In this document: positions 15,729 to 23,425 of the stretch, piece after piece
Numbering within the stretch: the first letter of the stretch is position 1
Layout: each line of letters opens with the position of its first letter
DNA from: an uncultured Lachnospiraceae bacterium
GTDB taxonomy: Bacteria > Bacillota > Clostridia > Lachnospirales > Lachnospiraceae
DNA: 36,865 nucleotides
Reading direction: 5' to 3'
Assembly (NCBI GenBank): GCA_904420225.1
Contig: CAJFUP010000001.1
Span: 1-36,865 of the forward strand
Program-made: the position numbers and the translations under genes
Notes under the pieces: generated by a model
What the model was told of the DNA's origin: nothing
The model's input: only the letters and a program-made list of their open reading frames with translations
The model's database searches: none

Positions 15729-16175
15729 ATGGAAGTTATTTTATTGCAGGATGTGAAAGCACTGGGGAAAAAGGGACAAAAGGTGAAAGTCAGCGATGGC
15801 TATGCGCGCAATTTCATTTTGCCCAAAAAGCTGGGTGTGGAAGCAACGGCTAAAAATATGAATGATTTGAAACTGCAGAAACAGCATGAAGATAAACTGG
15901 CGGAGCAGAGATTGGAAGAGGCCAAGGCTCTGGCGGAAAAGATTGCCGAAAAACCTGTGGTGGTGAAGATTCGCGCCGGAGAGGGCGGGAGAGTATTTGG
16001 CAGTGTTTCGGCCAAGGAAATAGCCGCAGCCTGCACGGAGCAGCTGGGCTTTGAGGTGGATAAAAAGAAGATGCAGTTGTCGGAACCCATTCGCGCGCTG
16101 GGAACAACCATGGTTCCTGTGAAGCTGCATAAAGACGTGACAGCGCAGCTTTCCGTCAAAGTGGTGGAAGCGTAA
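15729..16175 (+). CDS. rplI: 50S ribosomal protein bL9
   Basis: A 148-residue bL9. The N-terminal domain ([17 protein letters not shown], then [13 protein letters not shown]) binds 23S rRNA. A long connecting helix (about 41-75, [20 protein letters not shown]) leads to the C-terminal domain with [12 protein letters not shown]. Full family length. AAAGAGG precedes ATG 15729. It keeps the conserved order gdpP-rplI-dnaB. Confidence 0.97.
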   Translation: MEVILLQDVKALGKKGQKVKVSDGYARNFILPKKLGVEATAKNMNDLKLQKQHEDKLAEQRLEEAKALAEKIAEKPVVVKIRAGEGGRVFGSVSAKEIAAACTEQLGFEVDKKKMQLSEPIRALGTTMVPVKLHKDVTAQLSVKVVEA

Positions 16176-16253
16176 GAGAGAAGGCTGCCAGCATGGGGAG
16201 CCAAGGAAGCAGGGGACTGCCAAAGCTTTGTTTTTTGCTGGAAGGGAAATACA

Positions 16254-17606
16254 ATGGAAGAAAATTTGATTAAGCGGGTTCTTCCGCACAGTATAGAGGC
16301 GGAGCAGTCTGTCATCGGTTCCATGCTGATGGAAAAAGAGGCAATTGTGGTGGCCATGGAAATGCTCCATGCCGATGATTTTTATCAGAACCAGTATGGC
16401 ATCATGTTTGATGCCATACTGCAGTTATTCAACGAGGGAAAACCGACGGATCTGGTGACGCTACAGGAGTTGTTGAAGACGAAGGATGTGCCGCCAGAGA
16501 TTTGCGGCATTGACTTTTTGAGGGATTTGCTGAACGCGGTTCCCACATCAGCCAATATTCGCTATTATGCGGAGATCGTGGCAGAGAAATCTCTGCTGCG
16601 CAGAATGATTAAAGTGACAGAGGAGATTGCCGACAGCTGTTACGCGGGAAAGGAAAAAGTGGAAGATCTGATGGAGCAGACGGAGAAAAAGATCTTTCAT
16701 TTGCTGCAGAAGCGGAATACCGGTGATTTTGTGCCCATCCGCGATGTGGTGATCAATGTGGTGAATAAGATTGAGCTGGCTTCCAAGAGCAAAAGTACAG
16801 TGACGGGAATCCCCACAGGATTCACGGATCTGGACTATCGGACATCAGGGATGCAGCCGTCAGATTTGGTACTTTTGGCAGCCCGCCCTTCCATGGGTAA
16901 GACTGCTTTTGTTTTGAATTTGGCTGAGAATTTTGCCATTAAGCAGAATTACACCACGGCTATTTTCAGTTTGGAAATGTCCAAGGAGCAGCTGGTAAAT
17001 CGTATACTGAGCATGGAATCACGGGTGGACAGTCAGACTCTGAGGACAGGGAATCTCTCAGACAATGACTGGGATCAGGTGGTGGAGAGTTCCGGCATCA
17101 TTGCCAATTCGCATCTGATCATTGACGATACCCCCGGCATTTCCATCGGGGAGTTGCGCTCCAAATGCCGCCGCTACAAGCTGGAATATGACTTAAAGGT
17201 GGTCATCATTGATTATCTGCAGCTGATGTCAGGCAGCGGCAGCAAAAATGTGGATAATCGCCAGCAGGAAATCTCCGAAATTTCCCGTTCTCTCAAGGCC
17301 CTGGCCAGGGAGATCAATGTGCCGGTGATCGCGCTGTCTCAGTTGTCCCGTGCCTGTGAAAGCCGCCAGGATCACAGACCCATGCTTTCTGATTTGAGAG
17401 AATCGGGGGCCATCGAGCAGGATGCTGATGTGGTGATGTTTCTCTACCGCGATGAATATTATAATAAAGATACAGAGGCAAAAAACATCGCCGAAGTCAT
17501 AATTGCCAAGCAGAGAAACGGCCCCATCGGCACTGTGGAGTTGGTCTGGCTGCCGGATTATACAAAATTTGGAAATAAAGAGCACAATCCCCAGGACTAT
17601 CATTAA
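16254..17606 (+). CDS. dnaB: Replicative DNA helicase DnaB
   Basis: A 450-residue hexameric replicative helicase. The N-terminal domain (about 1-150, starting VLPHSIEAEQSVIGSML) contacts primase. The RecA-like C-terminal ATPase has Walker A ARPSMGKTAF (about 210-219), Walker B VVIIDYLQLM and the conserved LRESGAIEQDADVV. Full family length with no intein. GGAAGGGAAA precedes the ATG. The last codons and stop lie inside the terminator stem at 17577-17628. Confidence 0.97.
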   Translation: MEENLIKRVLPHSIEAEQSVIGSMLMEKEAIVVAMEMLHADDFYQNQYGIMFDAILQLFNEGKPTDLVTLQELLKTKDVPPEICGIDFLRDLLNAVPTSANIRYYAEIVAEKSLLRRMIKVTEEIADSCYAGKEKVEDLMEQTEKKIFHLLQKRNTGDFVPIRDVVINVVNKIELASKSKSTVTGIPTGFTDLDYRTSGMQPSDLVLLAARPSMGKTAFVLNLAENFAIKQNYTTAIFSLEMSKEQLVNRILSMESRVDSQTLRTGNLSDNDWDQVVESSGIIANSHLIIDDTPGISIGELRSKCRRYKLEYDLKVVIIDYLQLMSGSGSKNVDNRQQEISEISRSLKALAREINVPVIALSQLSRACESRQDHRPMLSDLRESGAIEQDADVVMFLYRDEYYNKDTEAKNIAEVIIAKQRNGPIGTVELVWLPDYTKFGNKEHNPQDYH

Positions 17607-17628
17607 AGTTCGGGGATTGTGCTCTTTT
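17577..17628 (+). terminator. Terminator overlapping the 3' end of dnaB
   Basis: AAAGAGCACAATCCCC (17577-17592) pairs perfectly with GGGGATTGTGCTCTTT (17612-17627) over 16 bp, followed by T. The 5' arm encodes codons near the C-terminus of dnaB, so the coding region doubles as half of the terminator. Confidence 0.85.
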
Positions 17629-17689
17629 GCGTGTGCCTAAATGCATTCCCATGGGAGTGGCTGTTGGATTGGTTTGCCTCAGAACACAT

Positions 17690-18427
17690 TTATAGGCTGC
17701 GAAGTTTCTGGAGAGCTTTGCTTCTGATCAGTATCGTCTCATGCTCTTCCAAAAAGGCTTCGGTGGCCAGAGGCGTAGAGCCGACAATGGATCCGTATTC
17801 AGACAAAACATTGCACAGTTGGTTGAAACTCTCCGGTGTATGGCCGGATTTATGAACAGCCAGATAGTAGAGGCCGTTGGACTCGTTTTTATACAGAGAA
17901 TTGTCGCCCTCATAAGAAGGAGAGACGGCGTGGGCAGCTTCCGTGACAGTGTCCAGATCCCGGAAAGAGAAGACGCGGGATAGATCCCTGGGCGGCTCAT
18001 CCGATGTCTCCGCATTTCCAATATCCTTGGTCAATTGGGAGTTTTTGGAAAAGGCATCCAGAATCTCGTCGGCACGGGAAAAGACTTCTCTGCTTGAATC
18101 AGGGAGTTCTTGGTCGTCCACATCCAGTTCTTCCATATTGCCGGGAGCAAATTTTGCGAAGCGAGTGTCCAATTCTTCTGGATCCTCCATTTTTGTGATC
18201 AAGAGGACAATGGTGTCCTCTGCCATGGGGATGGCTTCTATCATAAGCGGAATATCTTCGGCGTTGAAATCCAGTTCATAGGAAGCGCGAGTGAGCATTT
18301 CACGGAACAGGGAGCGGGCTTTCTCACTGCCGTAGGCCAGTTCGTTCAAATTAATATGGCGTTCCAGCAGGTCGCCGCGGCTGAGCGTACACTTGATTTG
18401 ATTTTCGTTGACTCGTTCCAGTTTCAT
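17690..18427 (-). CDS. mecA: Adaptor protein MecA
   Basis: A 245-residue MecA-family adaptor. The N-terminal domain starts MKLERVNENQIKCTLSRGDL (substrate recognition), a long acidic linker covers about 85-150, and the C-terminal domain is the ClpC-binding part. MecA delivers substrates to the ClpC-ClpP protease and, in Bacillus, restrains competence; substrates in this organism are unknown. ATG 18427 is chosen because AAGGA is about 9 nt upstream and the protein then begins at the family-standard MKLERV. It is monocistronic with a good promoter. Confidence 0.92.
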   Translation of the reverse strand: MKLERVNENQIKCTLSRGDLLERHINLNELAYGSEKARSLFREMLTRASYELDFNAEDIPLMIEAIPMAEDTIVLLITKMEDPEELDTRFAKFAPGNMEELDVDDQELPDSSREVFSRADEILDAFSKNSQLTKDIGNAETSDEPPRDLSRVFSFRDLDTVTEAAHAVSPSYEGDNSLYKNESNGLYYLAVHKSGHTPESFNQLCNVLSEYGSIVGSTPLATEAFLEEHETILIRSKALQKLRSL

Positions 18428-18521
18428 AATATCACATCCTTCCATTCAGGTCCTTTTGTATCGGTATGCTCATATGAAGCAAAAATTCCATATGGCGACA
18501 CCTTCCCTAATTATATTATAC

Positions 18522-18550
18522 AGTATACCTTCGGAAATATCCATTGTAAA
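18522..18550 (-). promoter_or_regulatory. mecA promoter
   Basis: On the minus strand TTTACA (18545-18550) and TATACT (18522-18527) are 17 bp apart, about 95 bp upstream of the mecA start. Confidence 0.65.
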
Positions 18551-19233
18551 GAGAAAAATGATGAAAAATTTATGTATAGTGTAGCACTCTAGTAAGAGCA
18601 TCGACGGGATTGTGCAGAGGTGAAAACGTGCAGCCGTGAGATTGTTGCTGATGGCAAAGAAACAAATTGTGTAAGAAATATGCGAAATTTACACAAAATG
18701 AGTAAAAAAATAAAAAAAATTATGGGTTTACGAAAAAAATAAGATCAATACTCTTGAAAAAAGGCGGAAAAAGACGTAAATTATTGATATGGATAAGCAA
18801 ATGTATACCATCGATGGAACCCCATACGTCTCTTCTATGCTGGGATGCAGGCCCTTGAGGGCAAAATAAGAAGAAAAACAGGAACATCCGACAGATGGAA
18901 GATTATCCGACCCGTTGTCCGGAAGTGTGATAATATATCGAATCAGTCTCAATGCGGCATCCGGACCAAACACGCGGCGCGGGATGCGGAAAGGGAGGGA
19001 GTGGAACTTTTCCTCAAAAGGCGGCAGTCCGGCGGATTTCAATGGAGAACATATTTGCGGGAGAATCCGCATAAGCAAGGGAGAACCGTTGGAGGAAACG
19101 CCTTCTGCGCGGCGCGGACGGGGTGAAAGAAGCGGTTTTTGAGACTAGATTGTCAAAATATGGTGAATTTCAAAAAATCCTTGGCGAATAATGGCGGATT
19201 TTGCGATGTATTTTAGTACAATTCCGAAAAAAG
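18551..19233. other. Gap of about 680 bp without a credible gene; GC-rich block at about 18835-19135
   Basis: The first part (18590-18670) can form small stems (ACGG/CCGT, TTGC/GCAA). It is followed by an extremely A-rich stretch (18660-18790) and then a sharply more GC-rich block of about 300 bp. That block contains hairpins such as TGCGG/CCGCA around GAGAAT, and GCATCC/GGATGC. It ends in GAAGCGGTTTTTGAG, a weak terminator-like tail. ORFs at 18845..19126, 18915..19142 and 18728..19078 overlap, lack good ribosome binding sites and show no motif. A non-coding RNA or a decayed gene are both possible. No RNase P, tmRNA, 6S or SRP signature was recognised. Confidence 0.35.
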
Positions 19234-19602
19234 TTAAACATCCCGAGGCCTTTTTGTGGTATGATTATGTTTGGAAAGATCAGAAAAGACTTTTTCGTAA
19301 TTCTGCGCCAGGTAGTCGGCATAAAGATGCAGTTCTAGTCTGGCGTCATCGGGAAAGTCAGGAGGAAGGATCATCACATTGTGAAACGGTTTATACGGCT
19401 GAGGGATATCTGTCAGGCCCAGCAGGTAATCGACAGATACTTGAAAGTAGTTTGCAATTAGGATTTTTAAATCGTCAGATGGTTCGCTTTTATTGCGCTC
19501 ATAGGATGAAATGGAGTGTTTATTAATATTTAGCACAGAACTTAAAGCGTCTTGGGTTAAACCAGCATTTTTGCGCAGCTCGTATAAACGTTCTCCAATC
19601 AT
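19234..19602 (-). CDS. XRE-family HTH regulator (122 residues)
   Basis: The N-terminal Cro/C1-type HTH covers residues 3-62: IGERLYELRKNAGLTQDALS, then NKHSISSYERN, and VDYLLGLTD at the end of the fold. The C-terminal 55 residues are charged and unfamiliar. ATG 19602 is preferred over the upstream ATG 19614, because GGAGG inside the upstream codons is the natural ribosome binding site for 19602. The promoter shares ATTGTATATAAT with the other XRE gene at 20506. It is divergent from the orphan gene at 19770, which it may control. Confidence 0.85.
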   Translation of the reverse strand: MIGERLYELRKNAGLTQDALSSVLNINKHSISSYERNKSEPSDDLKILIANYFQVSVDYLLGLTDIPQPYKPFHNVMILPPDFPDDARLELHLYADYLAQNYEKVFSDLSKHNHTTKRPRDV

Positions 19603-19656
19603 AAAATCCTCCATATCTGATGCTCCAAAACATGGGCAAAGCTTCTATCTCTATCC

Positions 19657-19685
19657 ATTATATACAATATTTACCTGTATGTGGA
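19657..19685 (-). promoter_or_regulatory. Promoter of the 122-residue XRE regulator
   Basis: On the minus strand -35 TCCACA (19680-19685) and a perfect -10 TATAAT (19657-19662) are 17 bp apart. The sequence ATTGTATATAAT around the -10 recurs exactly upstream of the XRE gene at 20506. Confidence 0.5.
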
Positions 19686-19769
19686 TAAAACAGAAGAAAA
19701 AGACCATCTGACATAAAAATAGAAAAAACTACGACAAAAATTGACGCTAAAGTACGAAAGGAGGACGCG

Positions 19770-20084
19770 ATGTACAACTTCGCGGGACTTTTTATCAGAA
19801 CCCTGAAAGAAGATTTCCGTGATGAGAATGTTCATCACGCGCTGGAGGTAGTGGACCAGGCATATAGGAAACAAATGGAAATCCTGATTCAAGGGAAGGC
19901 GGCCAGAGACCTGGATATAAAAAAGGTACCAGAGCCGTTACGGCAGATGCTGGAGGATGAAATCATTGCGTTTATGGATGTATTTCGTGAATTTGGCGGA
20001 ATCAAGCCGGGAGAACATGACCAGAAGGCGGTCAGAGACTATGAGATTATAAAAGCATACAGGAGCATGATTCAGGAAGACTGA
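19770..20084 (+). CDS. Small orphan protein (104 residues), function unknown
   Basis: AAAGGAGG lies 5 nt before ATG 19770, one of the best ribosome binding sites in the window, so the ORF is likely real. The product is a soluble, helical, charged protein (NFAGLFIRTLKEDFRDENVH, then LEDEIIAFMDVFREFGGI) without signal peptide, transmembrane span or cysteine. No family was recognised. It lies between two minus-strand XRE regulators. Possible roles (co-regulator, phage or toxin-antitoxin remnant) are guesses. No promoter as good as those of its neighbours was found. Confidence 0.7.
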   Translation: MYNFAGLFIRTLKEDFRDENVHHALEVVDQAYRKQMEILIQGKAARDLDIKKVPEPLRQMLEDEIIAFMDVFREFGGIKPGEHDQKAVRDYEIIKAYRSMIQED

Positions 20085-20098
20085 ATGGACGGGGCAGT

Positions 20099-20134
20099 GA
20101 AAAAGAGCAGGGTATTTGCTAGACCTGCTCTTCA
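20099..20134 (-). terminator. Terminator of the XRE gene at 20132-20506
   Basis: AAGAGCAGG (20103-20111) pairs with CCTGCTCTT (20124-20132). Read on the minus strand the stem is followed by a TTTTTCAC tract. The stem overlaps the stop codon of the regulator and also lies 18 bp behind the convergent orphan gene. Confidence 0.75.
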
Positions 20135-20506
20135 CGGTTTGGCCGTTGGCTCCGAGACGTGCTTGCTTCCCTCGTAATAGGCCAGGATCCGGTTAAGCGC
20201 CAGCAGCCAAAACTGCTGATCCTGATCAGGGAATTTTTGAAAATTGTGGATGAGCTCGTGAATCATGGGAGGATTTTTGATGGCAGGAAAGAAAAACTCC
20301 CATGGCTCGATCTCAAAAAAGCCGCATATTTCAAGAAATGCCTTCATAGAAGGCAGAGTCCTGCCGGATACAATGGATTGGATATACCCTTGGCAGCGGC
20401 CCAGTGCAAGACTCAGTTCATATTCTGACATATTGCGCTGAAGACGCAGCTCTGTGATTCGTTTCCGTATAAACTCTGCCTGTGTTGTAAGTTCTGTATC
20501 AGCCAT
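20132..20506 (-). CDS. XRE-family HTH regulator (124 residues)
   Basis: The HTH domain covers about residues 12-72: FIRKRITELRLQRNMSEYEL, then GRCQGYIQSIVSGRTLPSM, and FFEIEPWEFF closing the fold. A short C-terminal region (FQKFPDQDQQFWLLALNRIL) may dimerise. It is related in type but clearly different from the XRE protein at 19234-19602. GGAGGAGAAC lies just before the ATG. Twin AAATATCAATA elements upstream of its -10 suggest autoregulation. Confidence 0.85.
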   Translation of the reverse strand: MADTELTTQAEFIRKRITELRLQRNMSEYELSLALGRCQGYIQSIVSGRTLPSMKAFLEICGFFEIEPWEFFFPAIKNPPMIHELIHNFQKFPDQDQQFWLLALNRILAYYEGSKHVSEPTAKP

Positions 20507-20535
20507 GTTCTCCTCCGGATGTCTTATTACAATCT

Positions 20536-20581
20536 ATTATATACAATTGAAAATATCAATAATCGCTTCTAAATATCAATA
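20536..20581 (-). promoter_or_regulatory. Promoter and twin operator of the 124-residue XRE gene
   Basis: A perfect minus-strand -10 TATAAT lies at 20536-20541. Two copies of AAATATCAATA lie at 20551-20561 and 20571-20581, 20 bp apart on the same helical face and over the expected -35. The second extends to the near-palindrome AATATCAATATT, a typical HTH dimer site. No good -35 is seen. Confidence 0.5.
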
Positions 20582-20711
20582 TTTTATTATTATGCGGAGA
20601 AAACACGACTGAAAATATTCATTTTTTGTTTTGACCATATATTCAATGGACAGCGGATGCAGTCCAGCCAAGAGCGCAGTACGCTTTGAGGGATGCGTTC
20701 CCGTCGATTGC

Positions 20712-21509
20712 TCAGGTGTTGCCGGGGATTTCACTGACGCCTGAGAGATCGGTTTCTATGTAATCGGAGAAGTCAGGGAATGAAATGGTGACTTCCTGGC
20801 CAGGGTTATGGTTGGTAATGGCGCAATCCATGGTCATTTCCATGTCTCCCATGTCCGGTACTGTCATGGTCAGAGGGATGTTTAGGGTTTCAGAGGCCAC
20901 ATAGCCGTCTCCATTGACTGTGAGAGTTCCGGTCACATCGCCTATGGTATAAGTTCCATTTTCACCCAGCTGATTTTCAAACTGGGAAAGAAGACTGGTC
21001 ACCAGATCGGTCATTTGTGTTCCGTCAGCAGTGAAAGAAATCACCTGATTATCACCGTCCTCTTCCATGGTGAGGCTTTTGTATGCCTCCTGGGGCAGGG
21101 GGCCGATGCTGCTGATCGTCATGATCTGTTCCTCGGCGTTTTCCAAAGACATGGCCTGTTTTACCTTTTGTTCCAGGACATTTGTATACATATACCCATC
21201 TGTGTAGTACATTTCCATGGGGAGTTCCATTCCCATGGCGCTGACATTGCCTGTCATGGCCAACTGGGTGTCTTCGCCGCTGCCGACGGCTTTGCAGTCC
21301 ATATCCAGCGCCATATCCATGGTCAGGCCTGATGTGCTGAACGCCATATCCATGGTCATGGTCAGATCGCTGGAAGTCAGCTGGCTGTTCTTTTGCTGCG
21401 CGGCTTCCATTACTTCAATGGGATCACTTTCTTTTCTGGCACAGCCCATGAATATACCGATCATCAGAAGGGAAAGCAGCATGGCCATGGTTCGTCTTAA
21501 CTTTTTCAT
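20712..21509 (-). CDS. Methionine-rich lipoprotein (DUF6612/LppX-like), function unknown
   Basis: A 265-residue lipoprotein. The signal MKKLRRTMAMLLSLLMIGIF ends in the lipobox FMGC (C23). The mature part begins with IEVMEAAQQKNSQLTSSDLT and continues with repeated short beta-strand segments rich in Met and Thr (MTMDMAFSTS, MDMALDMDC). This layout resembles DUF6612-type clostridial lipoproteins with an LppX/LolA-like half-barrel, which could hold a hydrophobic ligand; that assignment is by general resemblance only. AAGGAGG precedes the ATG. It is a single gene between XRE and pyk. Confidence 0.75.
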   Translation of the reverse strand: MKKLRRTMAMLLSLLMIGIFMGCARKESDPIEVMEAAQQKNSQLTSSDLTMTMDMAFSTSGLTMDMALDMDCKAVGSGEDTQLAMTGNVSAMGMELPMEMYYTDGYMYTNVLEQKVKQAMSLENAEEQIMTISSIGPLPQEAYKSLTMEEDGDNQVISFTADGTQMTDLVTSLLSQFENQLGENGTYTIGDVTGTLTVNGDGYVASETLNIPLTMTVPDMGDMEMTMDCAITNHNPGQEVTISFPDFSDYIETDLSGVSEIPGNT

Positions 21510-21636
21510 AAAACCTCCTTCATTGGACGAAGCGACAGTATATAATAGTTATAACACGTTCATTATATGGGATAATAAAGAGATATGCAACTGGATTTGC
21601 CGTTCCATGGGAAAGCGAAAGTTTTTGGGGAAAATA

Positions 21637-21679
21637 GAAAAACCCGGTCACGCCGCTGTTGGGGCTCTGGCCGGGTTTT
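21637..21679 (-). terminator. pyk terminator
   Basis: Read on the minus strand, AAAACCCGG and CCGGGTTTT pair around a GC-rich loop, followed by TTTTTCTATTTT. The stem begins about 10 bp behind the pyk stop. Confidence 0.85.
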
Positions 21680-21688
21680 GAATTTCCA

Positions 21689-23107
21689 TTATTCCACGAT
21701 ATGAAGCTTCATGAAGTCTGTGACAGAAGCGATGCTGGAATTGCCCAGGATGACCAGCGCGTCTCCTTTCTTGATAAAGGGAAGGTGTGTGGTCTTCTCA
21801 ATGCAGGAAGCGATAAGGTCCTCCGCGTTTTCTTTTGTCTCCATGAGAAGGGGCTTGATGTTCCATTCCAGATTCAGCTGATATAAGACCGCCTTATCAT
21901 CTGTGAGGGCAATGATGGGAGTATCCGGTCTTACACTGGAAAGAATGCGTGCGCTGTGCCCAGTGTGGGTGGCCACAACCATGGCGGTGGCTTTCTGATA
22001 TTTGGCAGCAGTACAGGAGGCCAAGATAATCGTTCTCCTGGTGTTCTCTGAGAAATCCCAATCCTGGACTGCTACAGGACTCTCCTGGATATATTCTTTA
22101 TGGCGCTCCGCTTCTTCGGCGATGGCCGACATGGTGCGAAGGCTTTCCGCGGGATAGTGGCCGGCAGCCGTCTCTCCCGACAGCATGATGGCGGAAGTAC
22201 CGTCATAAACCGCATTGGCCACGTCGGAAATTTCGGCACGGGTGGGGCGGGGATTGCTGATCATGGAATCCAGCATCTGAGTGGCTGTGATCACAAGCTT
22301 TCCTTCCCGATTGCACATCTCGATAATACGCTTCTGGATGGAAGGCAGATGGGTAAAGGGGATCTCCACGCCCATATCTCCACGGGCCACCATGATACCG
22401 TCGCTGACTTCCAGAATCTCAGGCAGATTGCGAACGCCCTGGAGATTCTCGATCTTGGCGATGAGGCGGATCTTGGAGCCGCCGTTTTCTTCCAGGATAC
22501 GGCGAACCTGCTTCACATCATCGGCACAGCGCACAAACGAAAGGGCCATGAAATCCACTTTCTGGCTGCAGCCAAAGATGATATCGCTGCGGTCTGTCTC
22601 GCTGATATAGGGCATTTTAATCTCGATGCCGGGGAGATTGATTCCCTTGTGGTTGCTGATTTTTCCCTCGTTGAGCACCGTACAGACAATGTCGGTATCT
22701 CTGATCTCTTCCACTTTCATGGACAGTTTTCCATCGTCGATGAGAATGGTATCCCCCGCTTTCAAATTTTCATATAGAGAAGGAAGCGTGGTGGAAGCTT
22801 TTTCTTGGGATCCCAGGATGGGCTGGGAAACAAAGGTAAACGTATCGCCTTCGTTAAGATAAATGGAACCATTTTCAAAGTCTCCGATGCGGATTTCCGG
22901 ACCCTTGGTATCCAGCAAAGTGGCAATGGGGATGCCAAGCTCGTCACGCACTTTTTTCAGCAAATTGATTTTCCTGGCGTGATCCGAATGGGCATCGTGG
23001 GAAAAGTTGAACCGAGCGCAGTCCATACCGGCCAGGGCCAGTTCACGCATGGTTTCTTCATTGTCAGAAGCCGGACCGATTGTTGCGATGATTTTTGTCT
23101 TTCTCAT
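21689..23107 (-). CDS. pyk: Pyruvate kinase
   Basis: A 472-residue pyruvate kinase, converting PEP and ADP to pyruvate and ATP. The N-terminus MRKTKIIATIGPAS, the active-site motif LIAKIENLQGVRN, MVARGDMGVEIPF and ITATQMLDSMI are all canonical. The C-terminal regulatory domain is present, but not the extra PEP-utiliser domain found in Bacillus Pyk. GGAGG precedes the ATG. The gene has its own promoter, a leader of about 160 nt with a strong hairpin and an overlapping small ORF, and its own terminator. Confidence 0.97.
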   Translation of the reverse strand: MRKTKIIATIGPASDNEETMRELALAGMDCARFNFSHDAHSDHARKINLLKKVRDELGIPIATLLDTKGPEIRIGDFENGSIYLNEGDTFTFVSQPILGSQEKASTTLPSLYENLKAGDTILIDDGKLSMKVEEIRDTDIVCTVLNEGKISNHKGINLPGIEIKMPYISETDRSDIIFGCSQKVDFMALSFVRCADDVKQVRRILEENGGSKIRLIAKIENLQGVRNLPEILEVSDGIMVARGDMGVEIPFTHLPSIQKRIIEMCNREGKLVITATQMLDSMISNPRPTRAEISDVANAVYDGTSAIMLSGETAAGHYPAESLRTMSAIAEEAERHKEYIQESPVAVQDWDFSENTRRTIILASCTAAKYQKATAMVVATHTGHSARILSSVRPDTPIIALTDDKAVLYQLNLEWNIKPLLMETKENAEDLIASCIEKTTHLPFIKKGDALVILGNSSIASVTDFMKLHIVE

Positions 23108-23261
23108 TTATTACCTCCAGGTTAAGCGAACCGGGCAGTCCGCTTTGGTATTTACTTATAACCATATGGATGTTGTCCATCCAGGACACAGGCAAGTCTT
23201 TTTCCATTGTCCCGGAAAAAGACTTGCCTGAAATGGGTTCCATATATGGTATCCTTGTCAT
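23064..23261 (-). other. Possible leader ORF (65 codons) overlapping the pyk start
   Basis: From ATG 23261, with AAAGAGG about 5 nt upstream, an open frame covers the whole pyk leader and ends 44 nt inside pyk in a different frame. It begins MTRIPYMEPISGKSFSG and contains the 17-bp inverted repeat. The predicted pyk transcription start would remove part of the ribosome binding site, so translation is uncertain. The product resembles nothing I recognise. Confidence 0.25.
23189..23230 (-). promoter_or_regulatory. 17-bp perfect hairpin in the pyk leader
   Basis: CAGGCAAGTCTTTTTCC (23189-23205) and GGAAAAAGACTTGCCTG (23214-23230) are exact reverse complements around an 8-nt loop. No U-run follows on either strand, so it is not an intrinsic terminator. 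A smaller hairpin TGTCC/GGACA lies next to it, between it and the pyk start. Confidence 0.6.
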
Positions 23262-23274
23262 TTTGACCTCTTTA

Positions 23275-23303
23275 AGTTTAAAGGTTTGCAAAATGGAAGT
23301 CAA
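23275..23303 (-). promoter_or_regulatory. pyk promoter
   Basis: On the minus strand TTGACT (23298-23303) and TAAACT (23275-23280) are 17 bp apart. Transcription would start near 23268, giving a leader of about 160 nt. Confidence 0.6.
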
Positions 23304-23425
23304 TAGGTAGATGAGAGAATTTGAGCTGGGCTGCGAGGCAAAAATCATGTAATTGCCACAATGAAGCGGCTGATTGTGAAACCTGTGTAAAGATTATGTA
23401 AAGAACAAAAAAGAAGGCCAGGGCG

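Noticed and set aside
18845-19126. 93-residue ORF in the mecA-upstream gap
   Set aside because: No ribosome binding site, no recognisable motif, and overlapping open frames on both strands suggest composition and not coding.
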